Positions 45,461 to 53,571 of a stretch of 64,000 bases of DNA are shown piece after piece (position 1 is the stretch's first letter; each line of letters opens with the position of its first letter). The stretch is from NCBI GenBank assembly GCA_964235765.1, contig CAXSDH010000002.1, positions 1 to 64,000 of the forward strand. Direction: 5' to 3'. A program made the position numbers and the translations under genes. The notes under the pieces were generated by a model. The model saw only the letters and a list, made by a program, of their open reading frames with translations, made no database searches and was not told the origin of the DNA. This stretch comes from JAVVHH01 sp964235765 (GTDB taxonomy: Bacteria; Pseudomonadota; Alphaproteobacteria; Acetobacterales; Acetobacteraceae).

Positions 45461-46731
45461 CCGAACACCCGGCGGCCGGCTTTCCAGGTGCCGACGACGC
45501 GGCCTTCGAGCGCGCGGCCGTCGAACGGGGTGTTGCGCGCCTTGCCGGCGAGCTGTCCGGCTTCGACCTTCCAGGCGCGTTCGAGGTCGAACAGGCAGAG
45601 GTCGGCCGGGGCGCCGCGCGCGAGGCGGCCGGCTTGCGCGCCGAGCAGGGTGGCCGGGCCGGAGGTGAGCAGCTCGAGCGCGCGCATGAGCGGCAGGCCG
45701 TTGCCGTGTACCTGGGCGAGAGTGACGCCGAGCAGGGTGGCGAGGCCGGCGCCGCCCGGCGAGGCGAGGGCGAAGGGGAGGCGCTTGTCGTCGGCGTCGC
45801 GCGGCTGGTGGTCGGAGGCGACCGCGTCGATGGTGCCGTCGGCCAGGGCGGCGCAGACCGCGACGCGGTCGCTTTCCGGCCGCAGCGGGGGCGAGAGCTT
45901 GGCGTAGGTGCGGAAGTCGCCGATCGCGGTCTCGTTCAGGTCGAAGTAGGGCGGCGCGGTGTCGCAGGTGATCCGGATGCCGTCGGCCTTGGCGCGGCGG
46001 ATCAGTTCCAGGGCCTCGGCGGTGGACACGTGCGCCAGGTGCAGCAGGCCGCCGGTGAGCTGCGCCAGGCGGATGTCGCGCGCCACCAGGATGGCCTCGG
46101 CGGCGGCGGGGATGGCGGGCAGGCCGAGGCGGGTGGCCTGTTCGCCCTCGGTGGCGGCGCCGCCTGCGGCGAGCGCGGGGTCTTCGGGGTGCTGGATGAT
46201 GAGCGCGCCGAAGCCGCGGGCGTAGGAGAGGGCGAGGCGCATCATGCGGGCGTCGCCGATGGCGCGCTGCCCGTCGGTGAAGGCGACGGCGCCGGCTTCG
46301 CGCAGCAGGCCGATCTCGGCCATCTCCTCGCCGCGGCAGCCGCGGGTGACGGCGGCATAGGGCAGCACGGTGAGCGCGCCGGTTTCCTCGCCGCGGCTGC
46401 GCATGAGGCGGACGAGGGCGGGGTCGTCGATGGCGGGGCGGCTGTCGGGCAGGGCGGCGAGGGTGGTGATGCCGCTCGAGGAGGCGGCGCGGGCGGCGCT
46501 GGCGACGGTTTCGCGGTATTCGTAGCCGGGTTCGCCGAGGCTGGCGCGCATGTCCACCAGGCCGGGGCACAGGATGGCGCCGGCGCCGTCAAGCTGCTCG
46601 GCGCCGTCGGGGCGGCCGAGGTTGGGGCCGAGATCGGCGATGCAGCCGCCGCGCACGAGCAGGCTGCCGTGCTGGTCGAGCCCGGTGGCCGGGTCGATCA
46701 GGCGGACGTTCTCGATGAGGAGGTCACGCAT
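45457..46731 (-). CDS. pyrC': Dihydroorotase-like protein PyrC' (probably catalytically inactive)
   Basis: This 424-residue member of the amidohydrolase superfamily looks like a dihydroorotase, but the metal-binding DxHxHxR motif reads D60-M-R62-A-S64-L-G66 (PGLVDMRASLGEP). Both histidines and the substrate-binding Arg are therefore missing. The C-terminal SDHQPRDADDKRLPF keeps the Asp but has Arg in place of the final His. It lies directly downstream of pyrB, overlapping it by 8 bases. In Pseudomonas an inactive pyrC' encoded beside pyrB is a structural partner of aspartate carbamoyltransferase, and the same role is likely here. An active dihydroorotase should then be encoded elsewhere. Confidence 0.85.
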   Translation of the reverse strand: MRDLLIENVRLIDPATGLDQHGSLLVRGGCIADLGPNLGRPDGAEQLDGAGAILCPGLVDMRASLGEPGYEYRETVASAARAASSSGITTLAALPDSRPAIDDPALVRLMRSRGEETGALTVLPYAAVTRGCRGEEMAEIGLLREAGAVAFTDGQRAIGDARMMRLALSYARGFGALIIQHPEDPALAAGGAATEGEQATRLGLPAIPAAAEAILVARDIRLAQLTGGLLHLAHVSTAEALELIRRAKADGIRITCDTAPPYFDLNETAIGDFRTYAKLSPPLRPESDRVAVCAALADGTIDAVASDHQPRDADDKRLPFALASPGGAGLATLLGVTLAQVHGNGLPLMRALELLTSGPATLLGAQAGRLARGAPADLCLFDLERAWKVEAGQLAGKARNTPFDGRALEGRVVGTWKAGRRVFG

Positions 46732-47659
46732 TGCGCGGGGCCCGGCGCGAGAGCACGTCCAGCACCGCCATGCGTACGGCGACGCCCATTTCCACCTGCT
46801 CGCCGACGACGCTGTGCACGGGGTCGTCGGCCACGGCGCTGTCGATCTCGACGCCGCGGTTCATCGGGCCGGGGTGCATGACCAGCACGTTCTCGCTGGC
46901 GCCGGCGAGCTTGGCGCGGTCGAGGCCGAAGAAGCGGAAGTATTCGCGCTCGCTCGGCACCAGGCTGCGGAGCATGCGCTCCCTTTGCAGGCGCAGCATC
47001 ATGACCACGTCGACGCCGGCGAGCCCGGCCTCCATGTCGTGGAACACCTCGACGCCGAGGGCGGCGGCGGCGGCGGGGATCAGGGTGGGGGGGCCGATCA
47101 CGCGCACGCGGCTGCCCATGGTGGTCAGCAGGTGGATGTTGGAGCGGGCGACCCGGCTGTGCAGCACGTCGCCGCAGATGGCGACCAGCAGGCCTTCGAG
47201 GCTGCCGCGGCGGCGGCGGAGGGTAAGCGCGTCGAGCAGGGCCTGGGTGGGGTGCTCGTGGGTGCCGTCGCCGGCGTTGATGACGCTGGAGGACACTTTT
47301 TGAGCCAGCAGGTTGGGCGCGCCGGACTGGTCGTGGCGCACGACCAGGAGGTCGCAGCGCATGGCGTTGAGCGTGCTGGCGGTGTCGAGCAGGGTCTCGC
47401 CCTTGTTCACGCTGCTGGTGGAGACGGACATGTTGATCACGTCCGCGCCCAGCCGCTTGCCGGCGAGCTCGAAGCTGGTGCGGGTGCGGGTGCTGTCCTC
47501 GAAGAACAGGTTGATGAGGGTGCGCCCGCGCAGCAGGTCGCGCTGGGTCTTGCCGGAGCGGTTGAGCAGCACGTAGCTCTCGGCCAGGTCGAGCAGGTGG
47601 GCGATCTCGGGCGGGTGCAGGCCCTCGATCGCCAGCAGGTGCTTGTGGCCGTAATGCAT
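46724..47659 (-). CDS. pyrB: Aspartate carbamoyltransferase catalytic subunit
   Basis: This 311-residue enzyme condenses carbamoyl phosphate and aspartate, the first committed step of pyrimidine synthesis. The carbamoyl-phosphate site is FFEDSTRTRTSFELA near residue 55; GDGTHEHPTQALLDAL and the C-terminal HPGPMNRGVEI motifs are present. The second-domain loop (MLRLQRERM) carries aspartate-binding arginines. It shares one base with the gltX stop (TGATG) and overlaps pyrC' by 8 bases. No PyrI regulatory subunit is present, consistent with a PyrB-PyrC' dodecamer. Confidence 0.96.
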   Translation of the reverse strand: MHYGHKHLLAIEGLHPPEIAHLLDLAESYVLLNRSGKTQRDLLRGRTLINLFFEDSTRTRTSFELAGKRLGADVINMSVSTSSVNKGETLLDTASTLNAMRCDLLVVRHDQSGAPNLLAQKVSSSVINAGDGTHEHPTQALLDALTLRRRRGSLEGLLVAICGDVLHSRVARSNIHLLTTMGSRVRVIGPPTLIPAAAAALGVEVFHDMEAGLAGVDVVMMLRLQRERMLRSLVPSEREYFRFFGLDRAKLAGASENVLVMHPGPMNRGVEIDSAVADDPVHSVVGEQVEMGVAVRMAVLDVLSRRAPRNA

Positions 47660-49080
47660 CAGGCGGCGGCGTGGCGGATGCGGGCCAGCGCCTCGTCCCG
47701 GCCGAGGGCGGCGAGGGTCACGTCGATGCCGGGGCTGGTGGTGCCGCCGGTCAGCGCGGCGCGCAGGGGCTGCGCCACCTGGCCCAGCTTGCGCCCGGCC
47801 GCCTCGGCATAGCCCCGCAGCGCTGCGTCGAGGGCGGGGGCGGTGAAGTCGGTGGCGCCCAGTGCGGCGGAGACCTGCTGCAGCATGGCCTTGGCGTCGG
47901 CGGTGAGCAGCGCCTGCGCCTTGGATTCGAATTTGAGCGGCATGCGGCGGACCAGGAATGCGGCGCTTTCAGCGAGTTCCGCGAGTGTCTTGGCGCGCTC
48001 CTTCAGCCCGGGCATCAGCATGCGGATGCGCGCTTCCGCCGGCCCGGCGTCGAGCCCGGCGGCTAGGAGGCGGTGCACGACGTCGGCCGTCAGCCGGTCG
48101 TCGTCGGCCCGGCGCAGCCAGACGCCGTTCAGTTGCGTGAGCTTGGCGTAGTCCATGCGGCTGGCGGAGCGGCCGACGCCGTCCAGGTCGAACAGGCGGA
48201 TCGCCTCGTCGCGGTCGAGGATTTCGGCGTCGCCGTGGCCCCAGCCGAGCCGCAGCAGGTAGTTGAACACGGCCTCGGGCAGGAAGCCCTGGTCGCGGAA
48301 GTCCAGCAGGTTCACCGCGCCGTGCCGCTTAGACAGCTTGGCCCCGTCCGCGCCGTGGATCAGCGGCATGTGGGCGAAGCGGGGCAGGTCCCAGCCCATG
48401 GCGAGGTAGATTTGCATCTGGCGGAAGGTGTTGGTCAGGTGGTCGTCGCCGCGGATGACGTGGGTGATCGCCATGTCGTGGTCATCGACCACCACGGCGT
48501 GCAGGTAGGTGGGGGAGCCGTCGCTGCGCAGGATGATCATGTCGTCCAGCTCGGCGTTGGCGACGCGGACCTGACCCTGGATGAGGTCTTCGAGCACGGT
48601 CTCGCCGTCGCGGGGGGCTTTCAGGCGGATGACGGGGGGCACGCCGGGGGGCGCTTCGGCCGGTTCGCGGTCGCGCCAGGTGCCGTCGTAGCGGGGCGGG
48701 CGGCCTTCGGCGGCGGCGCGCTCGCGCATGGTGCGCAGCTCGTCGGGCGTGCAGTAGCAGAGGTATGCGTGGCCGTTGGCCAGCATCGCGCGGGCGACCT
48801 CGGCGTGACGCTCCTGCCTGGTGGATTGGAAGACCGGCGGTTCGTCGGGCGAGAGGCCGAGCCAGGCGAGCCCTTCGAGGATGGCGGCGGTGAAGGCCTC
48901 GGTGCTGCGTTCGCGGTCGGTGTCTTCGACGCGGACGAGGTATTGGCCGCCGTGGTGGCGGCTGAACAGGTAGTTGAACAGGGCGGACCGGGCGCTGCCG
49001 ATGTGCAGCAGGCCGGTCGGGCTGGGGGCGAAGCGCGTGCGGACGGGCTGGGTGCAGACGGGCTTGGTGCAGAGGGGCAT
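47659..49080 (-). CDS. gltX: Glutamyl-tRNA synthetase
   Basis: This 473-residue class I synthetase charges tRNA-Glu. The HIGH-type motif is HIGS (residues 26-29) in RFAPSPTGLLHIGSARSAL, and the KMSKS-type motif is KLSKRHG near residue 255. The first 12 residues (MPLCTKPVCTQP) are an unusual extension: most GltX proteins begin only one to three residues before VRTRFAPSPTG. The extension is coded by two near-identical 15-nt repeats. No better start is visible, since no ATG, GTG or TTG codon falls between the repeats and the core. Confidence 0.95.
   Translation of the reverse strand: MPLCTKPVCTQPVRTRFAPSPTGLLHIGSARSALFNYLFSRHHGGQYLVRVEDTDRERSTEAFTAAILEGLAWLGLSPDEPPVFQSTRQERHAEVARAMLANGHAYLCYCTPDELRTMRERAAAEGRPPRYDGTWRDREPAEAPPGVPPVIRLKAPRDGETVLEDLIQGQVRVANAELDDMIILRSDGSPTYLHAVVVDDHDMAITHVIRGDDHLTNTFRQMQIYLAMGWDLPRFAHMPLIHGADGAKLSKRHGAVNLLDFRDQGFLPEAVFNYLLRLGWGHGDAEILDRDEAIRLFDLDGVGRSASRMDYAKLTQLNGVWLRRADDDRLTADVVHRLLAAGLDAGPAEARIRMLMPGLKERAKTLAELAESAAFLVRRMPLKFESKAQALLTADAKAMLQQVSAALGATDFTAPALDAALRGYAEAAGRKLGQVAQPLRAALTGGTTSPGIDVTLAALGRDEALARIRHAAA
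49043..49072 (-). repeat. Two 15-bp tandem repeats at 5' end of gltX
   Basis: Plus-strand units ACGGGCTGGGTGCAG and ACGGGCTTGGTGCAG differ at one base and encode CTKPV and CTQPV at residues 4-13, ahead of the conserved synthetase core. Confidence 0.85.
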
Positions 49081-49129
49081 GGAACGTGTCTACCATGCCG
49101 ATAGTCGGGGATGAATAGGCGGAGGGTCG

Positions 49130-51280
49130 GTGCAGCAGGCGGTTGCAGTTGGGGGGTCGGTGGGGTCCGGCCGGGTCGCGGGCGCGTTGCGGACCTGGGC
49201 GGAGGGCGAGCGGGGGCGGTTCGTGCCTTGGCTGCCCGTGTTCATGGGAGCCGGCGTCGTGCTGTATTTCGCGCTGGGCGAGGAGCCGAGCCAATGGGCG
49301 GGGCTGGCGGCGGCGCTGCTGTTCCTGGCCGCCTGCATCCCGGCGTGGCGGCATGGCGTGCCCCGGGCGGCGGCCCTGGCCGGGTTGGCGGCGGCGCTCG
49401 GCTTCCTTTCGGCGCAGGGTGCCACGTGGCGGGCCGCGCCGATCGAGGCGATGCCGAGCCGGGCGGTGACGATGACCGGCATCGTGCGGGGCGTGGACAC
49501 CTTGCCGGACGGGCGGCGCCTGGTGCTGGAGGGGGTGCGCTACACCGAAGCCACCGGCGCGGCGGGTGAGCCGCTGGTCCGCAAGGTTCGGGTGCGGATG
49601 AAGCGGGGCGACGCGACGGAGGTTTCGGCGGGGGACCGGGTGCAGGTTCGCGCGGTGATGCGGCCGCCGGCGATGCCGGCCTATCCGGGCGCCTGGGATT
49701 TGCAGCGGGACGCGTTCTTCTCCGGGATCGCGGCGGGCGGCACCGCGCTCAACCCGGTCGTGGTTCTGGAGCGGCTGCCGCCTTCCGGGGCCGCCGCCTC
49801 GCTGCAAGCGACAAGGGACGGCATCGGGCGGCGGGTGATGGCGGCGATCCCTGGATCGGCGGGCGCCATCGCGGCGACGTTCCTGACCGGCACCACCGTG
49901 GCCATCCCGCAGCGCGACCGCGAGGCGTTTCGCGATTCCGGGCTGGCGCACCTGCTGGCGGTGGCCGGGCTGCATATCGGCATCGTCATGGGGCTGGTGC
50001 TCGGGTTGACCCGGCTGCTGCTCGCCTGCTGGGAGCGCGCGGCGCTGCACTGGCCGACGAAGGCCATCGCCGCGGTCACGGCGCTTGCGGCCGGCGGTGG
50101 GTACATGCTGCTGGCCGGGGCGCATGTCCCGGTCATGCGCAGCTTCGCCATGGCGAGCCTGGTCACGCTCGGGCTGGTGATCGGCCGGCGGGCGCTTTCG
50201 TTGCGCGGGCTGGCGCTGGCGGCGGTGGTGCTGATGCTGATCGCGCCCAACGAGGTCGTCGGCGTCAGCTTCGGCATGAGCTTCTCGGCCGTGCTGGCGT
50301 TGATTTCCGGCTACGAGGCGCTGCGGCCGGTGTTGAGCCGGCTGCATGGCGTGGGCTGGTGGCGGCGGAGCCTGTCGCACGTCATCGCCCTGGTGCTGAC
50401 CAGCCTGCTTGCGGGCACGGCTTCGGCGCCGTTCGGGGCGTATCATTTCGGCCATTTCCAGCTCTATTTCATCGTGGCCAACGTGGTTGCGGTGCCGTTG
50501 ACGGCGCTGTGGGTGATGCCGGCCGGGTTGCTGGCGCTGGCTTTGATGCCGTTCGGCCTGGAGCAGTTGGCGCTCGTGCCGATGGGGTGGGGCGTCGAGG
50601 CGATCCTGTGGATCGGCCGCACCGTGTCGGCCTGGCCGGCGGCGACCCTGGCGGTGCCGCCCATGCCGGCTTGGGGGCTGGCCGTGTTCAGCGTGGGGCT
50701 GGCCTGGCTGGGCCTGTGGCGCAGCCGGGCGCGGCTGCTTGGGGTGCCGGTGATGCTGGCCGGGCTGCTGTCGCCGCTGGCGTCGCCGGCGCCCGACCTG
50801 CTGGTGTCGAACGAGGCGCGGCTGATTGCCGTCCGTTCCGGCGGCTACTGGCTGCAATCGCGGCCGGGGGCGTCGAAGTTCACCTTGGAGGCCTGGCAGA
50901 ACCACCTGGCCTCCGGGCCGTTCCGGCCGATCCGGGACGGCGAGCCCGCGGAGTGCACCGCGGGGCAATGCCGGCTCGGCCCGGTGCTGCTGCTGCGCGG
51001 CTCGGCGCGGGCGGAGGATTGCGAGGGCGTGGTCCTGCTGGTCTCGGCCGAGCCGGCCCGGGGCGAGTGCCCCTCCAGCGTGGCCTTGCTGGACCGATTC
51101 ACCGTGTGGCGCGACGGGGCGCACGCGGTGTGGCTGGGTGGCGAGCGCCCCCGCGTGCTGTCGGACCGTGCCTATCGCGGGCTGCGCCCTTGGGTGCCGC
51201 CGATGCCGACGGCGCGCCGGGTCGTGCCGAACCTGCCGATGGCGCCGGTCGAGGAGTTGCCGCCGGCGGGGGAGGACTAG
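49130..51280 (+). CDS. comEC: ComEC/Rec2 family DNA uptake channel
   Basis: This 716-residue inner-membrane protein forms the DNA import channel for transformation. N-terminal membrane helices lead into an OB-like DUF4131 domain (AVTMTGIVRGVDTLPDG to DRVQVRAVMRPP). The Competence domain begins near residue 260 (DREAFRDSGLAHLLAVAGLHIGI, the signature), followed by about eight hydrophobic segments. The C-terminal ~180 residues correspond to the beta-lactamase-like region, but no HxHxDH metal motif is visible, as in many alphaproteobacterial homologues. The start is a GTG with GGAGGG only 3 bases upstream. It is divergent from gltX, 49 bases away. Confidence 0.93.
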   Translation: MQQAVAVGGSVGSGRVAGALRTWAEGERGRFVPWLPVFMGAGVVLYFALGEEPSQWAGLAAALLFLAACIPAWRHGVPRAAALAGLAAALGFLSAQGATWRAAPIEAMPSRAVTMTGIVRGVDTLPDGRRLVLEGVRYTEATGAAGEPLVRKVRVRMKRGDATEVSAGDRVQVRAVMRPPAMPAYPGAWDLQRDAFFSGIAAGGTALNPVVVLERLPPSGAAASLQATRDGIGRRVMAAIPGSAGAIAATFLTGTTVAIPQRDREAFRDSGLAHLLAVAGLHIGIVMGLVLGLTRLLLACWERAALHWPTKAIAAVTALAAGGGYMLLAGAHVPVMRSFAMASLVTLGLVIGRRALSLRGLALAAVVLMLIAPNEVVGVSFGMSFSAVLALISGYEALRPVLSRLHGVGWWRRSLSHVIALVLTSLLAGTASAPFGAYHFGHFQLYFIVANVVAVPLTALWVMPAGLLALALMPFGLEQLALVPMGWGVEAILWIGRTVSAWPAATLAVPPMPAWGLAVFSVGLAWLGLWRSRARLLGVPVMLAGLLSPLASPAPDLLVSNEARLIAVRSGGYWLQSRPGASKFTLEAWQNHLASGPFRPIRDGEPAECTAGQCRLGPVLLLRGSARAEDCEGVVLLVSAEPARGECPSSVALLDRFTVWRDGAHAVWLGGERPRVLSDRAYRGLRPWVPPMPTARRVVPNLPMAPVEELPPAGED

Positions 51281-51289
51281 CGGCGGGCC

Positions 51290-51859
51290 TCAGTGCGCCT
51301 CGGCCGGCCGGATCGCGACCAGGATGGCGGTGGTTTCTTCGGCGGCGGCGCCGGGCATGGCGGGGCCGGGTCCGAGCAGGGAGTCGCCGGCCAGCACCCG
51401 CTCGCCTGCTGCGGCAAGCTCGCCGTGCAGGCAGTGGATCACGACGTCGGGCGCGTCTGGCGCCTCGACCGGGTCGCCGGGCCGCAGGTGCAGGACCTGC
51501 ACCTCGATCGCGTGATGCCGGCGGTCGCAGATGGCGTTGAAGGCGCGGCCGGGCGCGGGCACGCGGCACTGCGTCGGGCATTCGCCCTGGAAGGCCCGGG
51601 GCACTAGGAGGGGGCAGGGCTCGAAGGGCCCGTCATGGAAGGCGAGTTCCACCGGCGGGTCGCCGGCGACGGGGGTGAAGATGCGGTCGCAATGCGGGTA
51701 GTTCGAGAAGGGGGCGTCGTGCACCAGGTCGGCGACCGCGACTTGCCAGAGCAGCGCGCCGTTGCGGCCGAGCCGGGTCACGACGTGGCGCGAGGTGCCA
51801 TGGCCGTTGCGCCAGGGCACCTTCTGCAAGCTGTTGCCGCGGATGACGGTCCATCGCAT
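51290..51859 (-). CDS. HutD family protein
   Basis: This 189-residue cupin-like protein of the HutD/Ves family starts with MRWTVIRGNSLQKVPWRNGHG, the conserved family N-terminus. FSNYPHCDRIFTPVAGDPPVEL and the GECPTQCRVPAPGRAFNAI segment are also typical. ATG 51859 has GGAAGGGAAG upstream; the open frame to 51976 is rejected. HutD is often found in histidine-utilisation operons and is proposed to tune them, but no hut enzyme genes are here. It converges on comEC with a 9-base gap and faces a NitT/TauT-type ABC operon. Confidence 0.88.
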   Translation of the reverse strand: MRWTVIRGNSLQKVPWRNGHGTSRHVVTRLGRNGALLWQVAVADLVHDAPFSNYPHCDRIFTPVAGDPPVELAFHDGPFEPCPLLVPRAFQGECPTQCRVPAPGRAFNAICDRRHHAIEVQVLHLRPGDPVEAPDAPDVVIHCLHGELAAAGERVLAGDSLLGPGPAMPGAAAEETTAILVAIRPAEAH

Positions 51860-51913
51860 GGGGCTTCCCTTCCGGTCCCGTTCGGGGCACAGCAGGCCGC
51901 AGCTTCGGGGGCG

Positions 51914-51951
51914 CGTCAACGTTGACGGGGCCGCCGCGCCGCCCCTAGTAA
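51914..51951 (+). promoter_or_regulatory. Candidate promoter with 14-bp palindromic operator for the NitT/TauT-type ABC operon
   Basis: CGTCAACGTTGACG (51914-51927) is a perfect 14-bp palindrome. Its right half contains TTGACG (51922-51927), a good -35 box, followed 18 bases later by TAGTAA (51946-51951) as a moderate -10. The AT-rich inverted repeat TAAATCGTTTA (51949-51959) follows. A protein bound to the palindrome would block the -35, so repression is likely (inference). The region also serves the divergent hutD-like gene. Confidence 0.5.
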
Positions 51952-52000
51952 ATCGTTTATCGTGAGGCCGCATCAAGCGGCCGGCTCAGGAGGAGACGCT

Positions 52001-52795
52001 TTGGACGGCACAGCCGCCACGGCCGCGCGCGAGCTGATCGCCGTGCGGCATCTGGGCAAGGACTACGCCACCAGCGGCGCCCCCGTGGTGGCGCTGAGCG
52101 ACATCGATTTCGCGGTGGCGGATGGCGAGTTCGTCGCCATCGTCGGGCCGTCCGGCTGCGGCAAGAGCACCTTGCTGCGCATCCTGGCCGGGCTGAACCC
52201 GCCGACCACCGGTTCGGCGTGGCTCGCCGGCACGCAGATTGCGGGGCCGCGGCGGGACATCGGCGTGGTGTTCCAGCAGCCCGTGTTGTTTCCCTGGCGC
52301 GACGTGCTGGCCAACGTGTTGCTGCCGGCCGACGTGCAGGGGCTCGGGCGCGCGGCGATGCGGGAGCGGGCGATGACCTTGCTTGCCCTGGTCGGCTTGC
52401 AGGGTTTCGAGGGGCGGCTGCCGCGCGAGCTGTCCGGCGGGATGCAGCAGCGGGTGGCCTTGGTGCGGGCGTTGATCCATGAGCCGAGCCTGCTGCTGAT
52501 GGACGAGCCGTTCGGCGCGCTGGATGCGATGACGCGGGAGGCGATGAACCTGGAGTTGCAGCGTATCTGGATGGAGCGCCGCAAGACCGTGCTGTTCATC
52601 ACGCATTCGGTGGGGGAGGCGGTGTTCCTGGCCGACCGGGTGCTGGTGATGTCGCCGCGGCCCGGCCGCATCGTGGATACGCTGGAGATCGACATGCCGC
52701 GCCCGCGCAGCCTCGAGGTCATGAATACGCCGGGGTTCGGGCTGCATGTGCACCGCATCCGCCGGGCGCTGAACGCCGTGGGTGGGCTGGAATGA
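52001..52795 (+). CDS. ABC transporter ATP-binding protein, NitT/TauT family
   Basis: This 264-residue ATPase drives import of nitrate, sulfonate, taurine or a related compound. The TTG at 52001 is chosen because AGGAGGAGA ends 6 bases upstream; a GTG at 51962 in frame lacks such a site. Walker A is GPSGCGKSTLLRILAG near residue 50, the Q-loop VVFQQPVLFPWRDV, signature LSGGMQQRVALVRAL and Walker B LLLMDEPFGALDAM, with the H-loop at FITHSVGEAVF. It overlaps the permease start by 4 bases. Confidence 0.92.
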   Translation: MDGTAATAARELIAVRHLGKDYATSGAPVVALSDIDFAVADGEFVAIVGPSGCGKSTLLRILAGLNPPTTGSAWLAGTQIAGPRRDIGVVFQQPVLFPWRDVLANVLLPADVQGLGRAAMRERAMTLLALVGLQGFEGRLPRELSGGMQQRVALVRALIHEPSLLLMDEPFGALDAMTREAMNLELQRIWMERRKTVLFITHSVGEAVFLADRVLVMSPRPGRIVDTLEIDMPRPRSLEVMNTPGFGLHVHRIRRALNAVGGLE

Positions 52796-53571
52796 ACGCG
52801 CTGCTGCGCATTTTGCTGATGGTGGGCATCCTCGTGGTGTGGGAGGCGGCGGTTCGGGTGTTCGCCTTGCCGGCCTACCTGCTGCCCCCGCCGAGCGCCG
52901 TGTTCGCGGGCCTGGTGCGCGGGTTCGCCAGCGGCATCTATATCGAGCATATCGGCGTGACGGTGGGCGAGACCTTGCTCGGCTTCGTGCTGGGCTGCGC
53001 GCTCGGGTTCCTGCTGGGCGCGTTCGTGGCGCTCAGCCGGCGGTTCGAATATTTCCTGTATCCGATCATCGTCATGTTCCAGGCCATGCCGAAGGTGGCC
53101 CTGGCGCCGCTGATCATCGTGTGGTTCGGCCTGGGCCCCGGCAGCAAGGTGGTGAACGCGGCGCTGGTTTGCTTCTTCCCGCTGATGATCAACACCATCG
53201 TGGGCCTGCGCGCCGCCGACGAGGACCGGATTTCGCTGATGCGCTCGCTGGCCGCCTCGCCGTTCCAGGTGTTTTGGATGCTGCGGCTGCCGGGCGCGTT
53301 GCCGACCATTTTCGCCGGGCTGGAGATCGCCATGATCTTTGCGCTGATCGGCGTCATCGTCGCGGAGTTCGTCGGCTCGGAGAACGGGTTGGGCATGCTG
53401 ATCCAGAGCATGAACTTCTCGATGGACGTGGCCGGGCAGTTCTCGGTGCTGCTGATCCTGTCGGCGATCGGGCTGGTGCTGAACGCCTGCGTGGCCGCGG
53501 TGCGGCGCCGGGTGGTTTACTGGGACGTATCGGCCGCGCGGAGCGGCGCCATCAAGGGGACGACGCCATGA
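52792..53571 (+). CDS. ABC transporter permease, NitT/TauT family
   Basis: This 259-residue membrane subunit of the same importer has about six helices. The EAA-type cytoplasmic loop near residue 145 (DRISLMRSLAASPFQVFWML) is followed by RLPGALPTIFAGLEIAM and IVAEFVGSENGLGMLI, which match the SsuC/TauC group. It begins in the ATPase stop codon and its own stop overlaps the binding-protein ATG. Confidence 0.92.
   Translation: MNALLRILLMVGILVVWEAAVRVFALPAYLLPPPSAVFAGLVRGFASGIYIEHIGVTVGETLLGFVLGCALGFLLGAFVALSRRFEYFLYPIIVMFQAMPKVALAPLIIVWFGLGPGSKVVNAALVCFFPLMINTIVGLRAADEDRISLMRSLAASPFQVFWMLRLPGALPTIFAGLEIAMIFALIGVIVAEFVGSENGLGMLIQSMNFSMDVAGQFSVLLILSAIGLVLNACVAAVRRRVVYWDVSAARSGAIKGTTP

Noticed and set aside
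49081..49129. Regulatory element between gltX and comEC
   Set aside because: Only a GGAGGG ribosome site is evident in 49 bases; a GGAAC at its left end has no matching -10.
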